Assembly (NCBI GenBank): GCA_937891045.1
Contig: CALBEV010000091.1
Span: forward strand, 1 to 42,363
DNA: 42,363 nucleotides
Reading direction: 5' to 3'
Source: an uncultured Burkholderiales bacterium
GTDB lineage: Bacteria > Pseudomonadota > Gammaproteobacteria > Burkholderiales > Burkholderiaceae
Both the position numbers and the translations under genes were made by a program. Below, piece by piece: positions 16,952 through 24,593 of this stretch. Positions within the stretch are counted from its first letter, which is position 1, and each line of letters begins with the position of its first letter. The notes under the pieces are model-generated. The model saw only the letters and a program-made list of their open reading frames with translations, did not search any database and was not told the origin of the DNA.

Positions 16952-18157
16952 ATGATGCAAACGGCTCCCAACCTACCTGCTTCCCAACCCTTGGCAAGTT
17001 CATCCTCCTCAGCCCTTGGCTGGCGCAAGATGGCGTTGTTGAGCTTGCTGCTGTTGTTTGCTTGGCTGGGCATGCCGCAAGGGGCGCAGGCGGCCTGTCC
17101 AACCATCACCACCAAAGGGGTTAAAAGTCCACCCAGCATCGTTGTGGGCAAAAGGACTGCCGGAGCCGAGTTGGCCTCTTTCTAAAACTATGTTTTGCTG
17201 GAAGACTGTGGCGATCTTCGCGGCAGCACGATTTACATCTCCAGCTTCAAGCAAAACCTGGCCTACAACCAGAACAATACAGAACCTGGCACCAAGCTGG
17301 ATTCTTCCAATCCGTCCACCACCAACATTGATTACACAGGCTACGCCTGCCCAACCTGCGGCAACAGCTTCGAAAATCTGAAATTCACGATGACCCGCAT
17401 CATCGAGTTGTATGACGATGGCAACCGCTTGTGTGGTTCGAGCACGGTCTTCTCCACTGAAGGATTTGCCAATAGCAACGCCATCAAAGTGACTTGGCCC
17501 AATGGAACGCCCTGCACCAAAATGAAAATCGAGATGCGTGTGCGGATCATCCAAACTGCCAACAGCTTGCTGACCAAAGAAGAATTGACTTTCAGGCCAG
17601 ATCAATTGCCTCAAACCAGTGTGTCTCTGAGCACCAACAATGTCCGAACGGTGATTCCAAGTTCGCCCAGCGCCAGCTTCAAGTTGGCACCCTCGCCCTC
17701 TTGCACCTTTGCGGCCAACAGCCAAAACCTGCAAGTGGTGCTGGGGTCCTTGCAGCTCAACAATGTGGACAAAACCAACACCAGCAAAGCCCTGCTGACC
17801 AAGCCCTTCAGCTTGAACCTGACCAGCTGCACGGCCACGGACCAAGCCCGCAAAGTCAATCTGACCTGGACTTTCAACAAACCCAATCCGAACAACCCAA
17901 GCCGCCTGAGCAATCAAAAATCAGATGGATCCAAAGGGGTGGATGTGATGGTGATCGCCGCTGACAACCAAAAAATGGCCTTGGACACAGGCACGGCTTA
18001 TGCAGACCTGACCATCAAAAACCTCGAGACCTACCGTGCGTTGAACAACGCCAGCAATGTGAGTTTGAATTTCAATGCCGCTTTTGTGGCCAATGGCGAA
18101 GAGCCAGCGCCGGGGATTTTTTCGTCCACCGCCACGGTCATGCTCAGCTACGAGTAA
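16952..18157 (+). pseudogene. Orphan chaperone-usher type fimbrial adhesin, interrupted by one in-frame TAA
   Basis: One continuous frame from ATG 16952 to the stop at 18157 is broken only by TAA at 17183-17185; a single C-to-T change from CAA would restore about 401 residues. The product has a signal peptide (KMALLSLLLLFAWLGMPQGA, cleaved near QA-AC), a Cys-containing N-terminal domain of about 200 residues that may be the ligand-binding part, and a C-terminal pilin domain (CTFAANSQNLQVVLGSLQL, then PFSLNLTSC) with the usual Cys pair and a penultimate Tyr (VMLSYE) used by periplasmic chaperones. No chaperone or usher gene is nearby. Codon choice and base content are more AT-rich than neighbours, suggesting transfer. 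Translation could restart weakly at TTG 17195 but without a signal peptide. A sequencing error is possible. Confidence 0.75.
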
Positions 18158-18169
18158 ACACCCTGAAGG

Positions 18170-18481
18170 TCAGCTGGAGGAGCCGGGCAAAGGACCGGTG
18201 ATGACTTGCAGTTGGTTGTCTCGCGCAAAGCCCATCACGAAATCCCAAGCCATCACATGGGCTGAGCGCATGTCGGTGTGCACCACCACGCATTTCTGGC
18301 CCTGCCAATCGTTGGGCACACACCAAGGTGAATAGCTGAGGTGGTCACCGGGCAACGCGCCACCCGGGCGGATGCTGCTCATCACACCCGCCAAGCGCTC
18401 CGCCCAATCGCTGGGGCGGAAGGTTTGGCCGGAAGTGGTCAATCCAAGAATGATGATGTCGTGCGCTTTGAGATCGGCCAT
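18170..18481 (-). CDS. DUF3579 domain-containing protein
   Basis: A 103-residue protein with the family pattern IIILGLTTSGQTFRPSDWAE, RLAGVMSSIRPGG, YSPWCVPNDWQGQKCVVVH and VMAWDFVMGFARDNQLQV. It is conserved in betaproteobacteria next to argD-argF, and its function is unknown. It is divergent from argD (147 bp shared upstream region) and convergent with the adhesin pseudogene, 12 nt apart. Confidence 0.85.
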   Translation of the reverse strand: MADLKAHDIIILGLTTSGQTFRPSDWAERLAGVMSSIRPGGALPGDHLSYSPWCVPNDWQGQKCVVVHTDMRSAHVMAWDFVMGFARDNQLQVITGPLPGSSS

Positions 18482-18628
18482 GGGTGAGAAGGTAAGACAG
18501 CGCGAATTCTAGGGTGGGGTTATTTCAATGCCCTGACAAGCGTTTGCCGCCTAAAATCGCATTCCCGGCTCCAGCCTGCATGGCTGCTGAGCCGATTTCA
18601 TTTTTGAGCCCACCTTTGAGGAGTCTCC

Positions 18629-19831
18629 ATGTCCAGCGCCCACGACACCACCGCCCACCTGATGAACACCTATGGCCGTTTGCCCATGTCGGTGTCGCAT
18701 GGCCGAGGTGTGCATGTGTTTGACACGGCAGGCAAAAGCTACTTGGACGCTTTGGCTGGCATCGCGGTCAACACCTTGGGCCACGCCCACCCCAAGCTGA
18801 CCCCCGCGCTGCAAGACCAGGTGGGCCGCATGATGCACAGCTGCAACTACTATCACATCCCCTTGCAGCAGCAACTGGCGGACAAACTGGTTGAGCTGTC
18901 GGGCATGCGCAATGTGTTCTTTTGCAACTCCGGCTTGGAGGCCAACGAAGCCGCTTTGAAAATGGCCCGCAAGTTCGGTCATGACAAAGGCATTGAACGC
19001 CCTGAAATCGTGGTTTATGAGCGCGCCTTTCATGGCCGCAGCATCGCCACCCTGAGCGCCACCGGCAACGAAAAAATCCAAAAAGGCTTTGGCCCCTTGG
19101 TGGAAGGCTTCATCCGGGTGCCGCTGAACGACATCGCTGCTTTGAAACAAGCCACCCAAGGCAACCCGAACGTGGTGGCGGTGTTTTTTGAAACCATCCA
19201 AGGTGAAGGCGGCATCAACCCGATGCGCGCCGACTACCTGCGCGAGGTGCGTGCCCTGTGCGACGCGCAAGACTGGCTGCTGATGATCGACGAGGTGCAA
19301 TGCGGCATCGGTCGCACTGGCAAATGGTTTGCCCACCAATGGGCGGGCATCCTGCCGGATGTGATGCCCTTGGCCAAGGGCTTGGGCTCGGGTGTGCCGA
19401 TTGGCGCGGTGGTGGCAGGCCCCAAGGCCGCTGGCATCTTTCAACCCGGCAACCATGGCACCACCTTTGGCGGCAACCCGCTGGCCATGCGGGCGGGCGT
19501 GGAAACCATCCGCATCATGGAAGAGGACGGCTTGCTGGAGAACGCGCACCGTGTGGGTCTGCATTTCAAAGCCGCTTTCGAGCGCGAGTTCAAAGGCCTG
19601 TCTGGCGTCAAAGAGATTCGCGGCCAGGGTTTGATGATCGGCATTGAACTGGATCGCCCTTGCGGCCCCCTCATGGGCCAAGCCATGGAACACGGTTTGC
19701 TCATCAGCGTCACGGCTGACAGCGTCATCCGCTTGCTGCCCGCCCTGATCATGACCGAGCAAGAGGCCGACCAAGTGGTGGCCTTGTTGGTGCCACTGGT
19801 GAAACAATTTTTTAACACGCCCAAGGACTGA
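18629..19831 (+). CDS. argD: Acetylornithine aminotransferase
   Basis: A 400-residue class III PLP aminotransferase that converts N-acetylglutamate semialdehyde to N-acetylornithine in arginine synthesis. It has the conserved DTAGKSYLDALAGIAVNTLG, FFCNSGLEANEAALKMARKF, FHGRSIATLSATGN, LLMIDEVQCGIGRTGKWF and the PLP lysine K250 in LAKGLGSGVPIGAVV. GAGGAG lies 6 nt before the ATG. argF follows after a 1-nt gap, so the two are co-transcribed. Confidence 0.95.
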   Translation: MSSAHDTTAHLMNTYGRLPMSVSHGRGVHVFDTAGKSYLDALAGIAVNTLGHAHPKLTPALQDQVGRMMHSCNYYHIPLQQQLADKLVELSGMRNVFFCNSGLEANEAALKMARKFGHDKGIERPEIVVYERAFHGRSIATLSATGNEKIQKGFGPLVEGFIRVPLNDIAALKQATQGNPNVVAVFFETIQGEGGINPMRADYLREVRALCDAQDWLLMIDEVQCGIGRTGKWFAHQWAGILPDVMPLAKGLGSGVPIGAVVAGPKAAGIFQPGNHGTTFGGNPLAMRAGVETIRIMEEDGLLENAHRVGLHFKAAFEREFKGLSGVKEIRGQGLMIGIELDRPCGPLMGQAMEHGLLISVTADSVIRLLPALIMTEQEADQVVALLVPLVKQFFNTPKD

Positions 19832-19832
19832 C

Positions 19833-20774
19833 ATGCGCCAGCCCCTCCAACACTATTTGCAGTTCACCGACTTGTCGGCAGACGACTACGCCTACTTGTT
19901 CAACCGCGCGGCGCTCATCAAGGCCAAGTTCAAGGCCTATGACAAACACCAGCCCCTGACCGACCGCACCCTGGCCATGATTTTCGAGAAGGCCTCGACA
20001 CGCACCCGCATTAGCTTTGAAGCGGGCATGTACCAAATGGGCGGTGCGGTGGTGCACCTGACCACCGGTGACAGCCAGTTGGGCCGTGCCGAACCGATTG
20101 AAGACAGCGCCAAAGTCATCAGCCGCATGGTGGACTTGGTGATGATCCGCACCTACGAGCAAACCAAGATCGAACGCTTCGCCGCCAACTCGCGGGTGCC
20201 GGTCATCAACGGTCTCACCAACGAATTCCACCCCTGCCAAATCTTGGCCGACCTGCTCACCTTCATCGAGCACCGGGGCGATGTTCAAAACCCTTTGCAC
20301 TGCCTCCAAGGCAAGGTGGTGGCTTGGGTGGGCGACGGCAACAACATGGCCAACACCTGGCTGCAAGCCGCCGACTTATTGGGCTTCACGGTCCATGTCA
20401 GCACGCCCAGCGGCTACGAGGTGAACCAAGCCGTGGCGGGTGTGAAGAACCCGGCTTGTTACAAGGTGTTCCAAGACCCGTTGCAGGCCTGCCAAGGCGC
20501 TCATTTGGTCACCACCGATGTCTGGACCAGCATGGGCTTTGAGGCGGAAAACGAAGCGCGTCGCCAAGCCTTCGCCGCTTGGTGTGTGGATGAAGCCATG
20601 ATGGCCGCCGCCCACCCGGATGCCTTGTTCATGCATTGCCTGCCCGCGCACCGTGGTGAAGAGGTGCAGGCCGAGGTGATTGACGGCCCGCAAAGCGTGG
20701 TGTGGGATGAAGCCGAGAACCGCTTGCATGTGCAAAAAGCCCTGATGGAGTTGCTGCTGCTGGGCCGACTCTGA
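19833..20774 (+). CDS. argF: Ornithine carbamoyltransferase
   Basis: A 313-residue enzyme making citrulline from ornithine and carbamoyl phosphate. It has the carbamoyl phosphate loop STRTR (residues 55-59) in FEKASTRTRISFEAGMYQMG, the HPCQILADLLT motif, WVGDGNNMANTW, and the HCLPAHRGEEV signature (H268-C269-L-P). The length is typical of the anabolic enzyme. Its stop is 1 nt from the stop of the convergent monooxygenase gene, leaving no room for a separate terminator. Confidence 0.96.
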   Translation: MRQPLQHYLQFTDLSADDYAYLFNRAALIKAKFKAYDKHQPLTDRTLAMIFEKASTRTRISFEAGMYQMGGAVVHLTTGDSQLGRAEPIEDSAKVISRMVDLVMIRTYEQTKIERFAANSRVPVINGLTNEFHPCQILADLLTFIEHRGDVQNPLHCLQGKVVAWVGDGNNMANTWLQAADLLGFTVHVSTPSGYEVNQAVAGVKNPACYKVFQDPLQACQGAHLVTTDVWTSMGFEAENEARRQAFAAWCVDEAMMAAAHPDALFMHCLPAHRGEEVQAEVIDGPQSVVWDEAENRLHVQKALMELLLLGRL

Positions 20775-20775
20775 C

Positions 20776-21960
20776 TCAGTATTTGTAAAGCCAGGGCTGG
20801 TCCATCAGGTTTTGACCGCCCAAGCCCATGGCCAGGTTGCGTGCCCACGCCAGCGGCCCGCTGGCATGAAACACCTGGCCATTGCGCCGCGCCCGTTGTT
20901 GCACCTTGGCGGCGCGTTGCCACCTGGCCATGGCATAGGCTTGCAAGCGCTGTTCCACGGTTTGGCTTTGCTGTTGCCAGTGTTGCGCCAAGCTGTCGGC
21001 GTCCTCGATGGCCATGCCTGCGCCTTGCGCCAAATACGGCAGCATCGGGTGCGCCGCATCCCCCAGCAAGGCCACTTTGCCTTTGGCCATCTCAGCCGCT
21101 TGCCGCAATGGCGGCTTGTCAAACAAGACCCAGGCTTTGCGGCTGTGCCCGGCCATGCGCACCAGCTCTTGCAGCGACGGACAACAGGCGTACATCGCGG
21201 CTTGCAAATCCAAGGTGGCTTCTTCGGCGCTGCGCACATGTTCCCAGCCGGGTGCAGCTGGGATGTCTTGGGCTTCCACCAACACCACCAGGTTCAACAA
21301 GTCGCCGCCACGGATCGGGTAATGCACCACGTGCAAACGCGGCCCCAGCCACAAGCCCATGCCGTCGCCGCGCCACACGGGCGGCAGTTGATCGCGTTGC
21401 AACACACTGCGGTAGGCCCAATGGCCGCTAGGCACCAGGGACTGCGGTCCCCACACTTGATGGCGCACCCGGCTGCTGATGCCGTCGGCGCCAATCAAGG
21501 CCATGCCTTGCATGGGCCCTGAGTTTTCAAAACCAATTTGCACACCCTCGTTCAAAGATTGCACGGTGTGCACACTGCTGTTCAAGAGCACACTGGCTTT
21601 GTTTTGCGTTTGCACGGCTTCAAGCAAGCTTTGGTGCAAATCGGCGCGGTGGATGGTGAGGTAAGGCGCCCCGTAGCGGTGCACGAAGTCGTCGCCCATC
21701 GCCATTTGGCCGAGGCTTCTGCCGTCCAAGGCATTGCGCACCTCAAGGTGGCTGGGCACAAAGCCGCGTTGCGCCAACACGTCCTTCAAACCCAAGGCGT
21801 GCAAACGCCTCATGGCGTTCGGGCCCAAGCCAATGCCTGCGCCCACCTCGGCGAAGGACTCTGCTTGTTCAATCAATTGGCTGGTGGTGCCCACATGGCC
21901 CAAGGCCAGTGCAGCGGCCAAGCCGCCTATGCCGCCTCCGGCGATCAGTACATCTCTCAT
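20776..21960 (-). CDS. FAD-dependent aromatic-ring-type monooxygenase (salicylate hydroxylase-like)
   Basis: A 394-residue class A flavoprotein monooxygenase. The N-terminal dinucleotide fold is VLIAGGGIGGLAAALAL, the second FAD/NADH motif region contains ALIGADGISSRVRHQVWG, and the third is LLGDAAHPMLPYLAQGAGMA, with the catalytic-type HPMLPYLAQGA loop of salicylate and 3-hydroxybenzoate hydroxylases. HpxO, which oxidises urate, belongs to the same broad family. It starts 25 nt after the adenine deaminase stop on the same strand, so it probably ends the purine operon. The substrate is unknown: an aromatic acid or a purine are both possible. Confidence 0.85.
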   Translation of the reverse strand: MRDVLIAGGGIGGLAAALALGHVGTTSQLIEQAESFAEVGAGIGLGPNAMRRLHALGLKDVLAQRGFVPSHLEVRNALDGRSLGQMAMGDDFVHRYGAPYLTIHRADLHQSLLEAVQTQNKASVLLNSSVHTVQSLNEGVQIGFENSGPMQGMALIGADGISSRVRHQVWGPQSLVPSGHWAYRSVLQRDQLPPVWRGDGMGLWLGPRLHVVHYPIRGGDLLNLVVLVEAQDIPAAPGWEHVRSAEEATLDLQAAMYACCPSLQELVRMAGHSRKAWVLFDKPPLRQAAEMAKGKVALLGDAAHPMLPYLAQGAGMAIEDADSLAQHWQQQSQTVEQRLQAYAMARWQRAAKVQQRARRNGQVFHASGPLAWARNLAMGLGGQNLMDQPWLYKY

Positions 21961-21985
21961 GCGGTCATGCTAGCAAACGTGAATG

Positions 21986-23026
21986 TCAGGCCCCATGCAA
22001 CTTGAAACAAGCATCCAACTGGCCGCGCCAAACTTGCTTTTGCGCCTCGGGCACAAAGCTGGCCTCGAAGCTGTTGCAGGCCAATTGGTAGGCATGGGCC
22101 GCGGTCAGGGGCAGCGCCGCAAAGGTCTGCAAAAAGTTGTCGTTCAAGTAGCCGCCAAAGTAAGCCGGGTCGTCGGAATTGAGCATGACGCACAGGCCTT
22201 GGTCCAACATGGCCCCGAGGTTGTGGTCGGCCAAGTTGGGGAACACGCACAGCTTTTGGTTCGACAAAGGGCAGACCGTGAGCGGGATGCGTTCCTGGGC
22301 CAAGCGTTGCATGAGGGCGGCGTCATGGATGGCTTGCACGCCGTGGTCGATGCGCTCGGCTTTGAGCAGATCCAAAGCACCCCAGATGTAGGCTGGCGGG
22401 CCTTCCTCACCAGCATGGGCCACCACGCGCAAACCCAGTGCGCGGGCTTGCGCAAACACACGCTCGAATTTTTCAGGCGGGTGGCCGCGCTCACTCGAAT
22501 CAAGACCAACGCCAATGATTTTGTCCAAATGCGGCTTGGCCTGTTCCAAGGTTTGCAGGGCTTCTTCTTCGGACAGGTGCCGCAAAAAACACATGATGAG
22601 TGAAGCGCTGATGCCCAACTTGGTGTGGGCATCCACACAAGCGCGGTGCAGGCCGTTGATGACGGTGGCCATGGGCACCTGACGGGCGGTGTGGGTTTGC
22701 GGGTCGAAGAACAACTCGGCGTGCACCACGTTGTCGGCTTGGGCTTTCAGAAAGTAGGCCCAGGCCATGTCGTAGAAGTCGGGCTCTTGCAGCAACACAC
22801 TGGCACCAGCGTAATAGATGTCCAGAAAACTTTGCAAATCGGTGAACGCATAAGCAGCTCGCAGCACTTCCACACTGCTGTACGCAATCTGCACCTGGTT
22901 GCGCTTGGCCATCTGAAAAATCAGCTCAGGCTCAAGCGAGCCTTCGATGTGCATGTGCAATTCGGTTTTGGGCATGGCCCGCAGCAAGTCGGGCAAACGC
23001 TCAGGGGATACAGCGGCAAAATTCAT
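21986..23026 (-). CDS. Adenine deaminase-type member of the adenosine/AMP deaminase family
   Basis: A 346-residue TIM-barrel zinc deaminase. Metal ligands are H24 and H26 (TELHMHIEGSLEPELIF), H204 (VVAHAGEEGPPAYI, with catalytic E207), and D285 in NSDDPAYFGGY; H228 lies in RIDHGV. The SDDPAYFGGY signature and GVGLDSSERGHPPEKF are, from memory, typical of type 2 adenine deaminases (adenine to hypoxanthine) rather than adenosine deaminases, which have NTDDP. The ATG at 23026 directly follows the Rieske oxygenase stop (TGA-ATG). This placement in a purine import/degradation operon fits either substrate. Confidence 0.88.
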   Translation of the reverse strand: MNFAAVSPERLPDLLRAMPKTELHMHIEGSLEPELIFQMAKRNQVQIAYSSVEVLRAAYAFTDLQSFLDIYYAGASVLLQEPDFYDMAWAYFLKAQADNVVHAELFFDPQTHTARQVPMATVINGLHRACVDAHTKLGISASLIMCFLRHLSEEEALQTLEQAKPHLDKIIGVGLDSSERGHPPEKFERVFAQARALGLRVVAHAGEEGPPAYIWGALDLLKAERIDHGVQAIHDAALMQRLAQERIPLTVCPLSNQKLCVFPNLADHNLGAMLDQGLCVMLNSDDPAYFGGYLNDNFLQTFAALPLTAAHAYQLACNSFEASFVPEAQKQVWRGQLDACFKLHGA

Positions 23027-24010
23027 TCAACACACTCCAAACGTGATGCCCAGCTGTTGCAACAGGCGGCGGTAAGCGGCAGAGCCTTTGTCCACCGCGA
23101 CGAAGGATTCTGCCCCAGCCTGCAAGGGCAACAACTGCGGGCGCTGGGACTCCAGCACCGGCTTGTCTTGCAAAAAGATGGTGTTTTGAAAGTCCAGCAC
23201 TTTGTCAGCGGGCAGCTCGAAGTCGGCCATGGCCATGCGAAACCACACCCGGCTTTGGTCTGCTTGAACAGGTTGGATGAACAAAGCGATGGATTCTTCA
23301 TAGCCGGGCTTGACACCGCTGTCCGCGCCCGGCACTTTGGTGAGCACCGCCGCATACGGGTGCGCCACCTCGTAGGTGTAGGCCACCATCGCGCCTCCAG
23401 AGGCCAAGGCACTGGACTGCGGTTGCCAAGCTTGGGCGTTGATCAGCTTGAAGCCGTGTGCGGTGGTTTGCACCTGGTAGTCGGGAATCTGCGTGTGCTC
23501 GGCGTCGCCCAACCAGCCCTCGTGCACAAAGCTGAAATGCGCCATGTCCAAAAAGTTTTCAACAATGCGCGGGGCGCTGGTGTTCACCAGATACGGCCCG
23601 GCATTGAGTTTGCGCAAACCCGTTTGCGCTTCGGCATTGAAAGCTGGCAGGTCATGACCATCGGGTGACAAACACACCCAAATCAAGTCATAGGCTTCGC
23701 GCACCGCAATGGGCCGGGCTTGTTGCGCTTGGCCCGGTTGAAAGTCGGGCATGGCGGGCACCCGGGTGCACGCGCCTTGGCCATTGAATGTCCAGCCGTG
23801 GTAGGGGCACTGCAACTGGCCTTGGCAAACACGGCCCAATGAGAGTTGCGCGCCTCGGTGGGGGCATCGGTCGTGCAAGCCCTGGGCTTGGCCCTGGGTA
23901 TCGCGCCACAGCACCACGGGCAGTTCAAGCAATTGCACCGGCAGGGGTTGGTCGGTCAGGTCATGGGCATCGGCCACCGGATGCCACAAAAGGTGTTCAA
24001 TCGGCGTCAT
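23027..24010 (-). CDS. Rieske non-heme iron oxygenase, alpha subunit (VanA/N-demethylase-like)
   Basis: A 327-residue oxygenase component. The Rieske [2Fe-2S] ligands are C49, H51, C68 and H71 (RCPHRGAQLSLG and LQCPYHGW). The catalytic iron site is D155-x2-H158-x4-H163 in ENFLDMAHFSFVHEG. The C-terminal half (FLQDKPVLESQRPQLLP) follows the pattern of vanillate O-demethylase and methylxanthine N-demethylase-type enzymes. The frame is open to 24232, but homology starts at ATG 24010, overlapping the HNH gene by 14 nt. No reductase or beta subunit is in the window, so electron supply must come from elsewhere. Being between an importer and adenine deaminase suggests a purine-related substrate; that is inference. 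Confidence 0.9.
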   Translation of the reverse strand: MTPIEHLLWHPVADAHDLTDQPLPVQLLELPVVLWRDTQGQAQGLHDRCPHRGAQLSLGRVCQGQLQCPYHGWTFNGQGACTRVPAMPDFQPGQAQQARPIAVREAYDLIWVCLSPDGHDLPAFNAEAQTGLRKLNAGPYLVNTSAPRIVENFLDMAHFSFVHEGWLGDAEHTQIPDYQVQTTAHGFKLINAQAWQPQSSALASGGAMVAYTYEVAHPYAAVLTKVPGADSGVKPGYEESIALFIQPVQADQSRVWFRMAMADFELPADKVLDFQNTIFLQDKPVLESQRPQLLPLQAGAESFVAVDKGSAAYRRLLQQLGITFGVC

Positions 24011-24593
24011 GTCGGCGGCCTTTGGGCAGGTAGTGTTGGTGCTTGGGCACCCAAGCTTGGTAGGCCTCGATCCAGTTGCGGGCAACCCGCTGCTGCGCCT
24101 CGGCCAAGCTGATGTCGCCGTTGCAGACCATTTTGTAAACCACGAATTCAAGGTCGTTTTTCTGCTCGGCACCCCATTCACCTGACCGCGGTTGCGGCCA
24201 GAGGTTTTTCGGGTCGCTGGGGTTGCCACCAATGCTCAGGGGGATCAGGTGGTCTTGTTCGTAGTTCTGCGGGTTGCGGTCTGCGTAATTGAATTGGCGC
24301 AGCTGCTGACGCTTCATGCGGTTGGTGTATTTTTTGTCGGGGCGCACCTTGGCGGTGTAGCCCTTCACGCAAACCGTGGATTGCAGGTTTTGCGTTGTCA
24401 CCGCCGGGTCGATGGCTCCCGGCGTGAACGCCGGGTTGGGCAAGGCCGGGGCAACCACGCCCTGGGCTGGCGAGCTGCTAGTCTGCTGCGCCCAGACGCT
24501 GCCGGTTGTGAGCAGTCCAGCTGCTAGCCACCAAAAAAAGGCTGCCCGAGGGCAGCCTTTTTGGTTCAAGCCAGTGCGCTTGACAACAAGCAT
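23997..24593 (-). CDS. Secreted HNH endonuclease-like protein
   Basis: A 198-residue protein with an N-terminal export signal (AAFFWWLAAGLLTTGSVWAQ, cleavage probably after SVWA) and an HNH-type core: NYEQDHLIPLSIGGNPSDPK then NLWPQ, in which DH, the following N and NLWPQ fit the beta-beta-alpha metal nuclease fold. A conserved Cys pair (STVCVKGY and YKMVCNGD) may form a disulphide outside the cytoplasm. The ATG at 24593 overlaps the BMP lipoprotein stop as TAATG, indicating translational coupling. An intrinsic terminator lies inside the signal peptide codons (see separate entry), so expression may be low or regulated. Nuclease activity is inferred from the motif. Confidence 0.75.
   Translation of the reverse strand: MLVVKRTGLNQKGCPRAAFFWWLAAGLLTTGSVWAQQTSSSPAQGVVAPALPNPAFTPGAIDPAVTTQNLQSTVCVKGYTAKVRPDKKYTNRMKRQQLRQFNYADRNPQNYEQDHLIPLSIGGNPSDPKNLWPQPRSGEWGAEQKNDLEFVVYKMVCNGDISLAEAQQRVARNWIEAYQAWVPKHQHYLPKGRRHDAD
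24535..24562 (-). terminator. Intrinsic terminator after the BMP lipoprotein gene, inside the HNH signal peptide codons
   Basis: On the minus strand AAAAAGGCTGCC (24562-24551) pairs perfectly with GGCAGCCTTTTT (24546-24535) around CTCG, and two more T follow. The A/T-flanked 12-bp stem would also work on the other strand. It lies 31 nt after the BMP stop and within codons of the next gene. Confidence 0.85.

Noticed and set aside
17183..17185. Programmed stop readthrough or recoding in the adhesin gene
   Set aside because: The codon is TAA, which is not used for selenocysteine or pyrrolysine, and no readthrough context is evident; a nonsense mutation is simpler.
18533..18557. CTGACA and TAAAAT as argD promoter
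   Set aside because: Spacing is only 13 bp, too short for a sigma-70 promoter; no better pair was seen.
18551..19834. 427-codon minus-strand frame opposite argD
   Set aside because: Shadow of argD; no start signals and no family resemblance.
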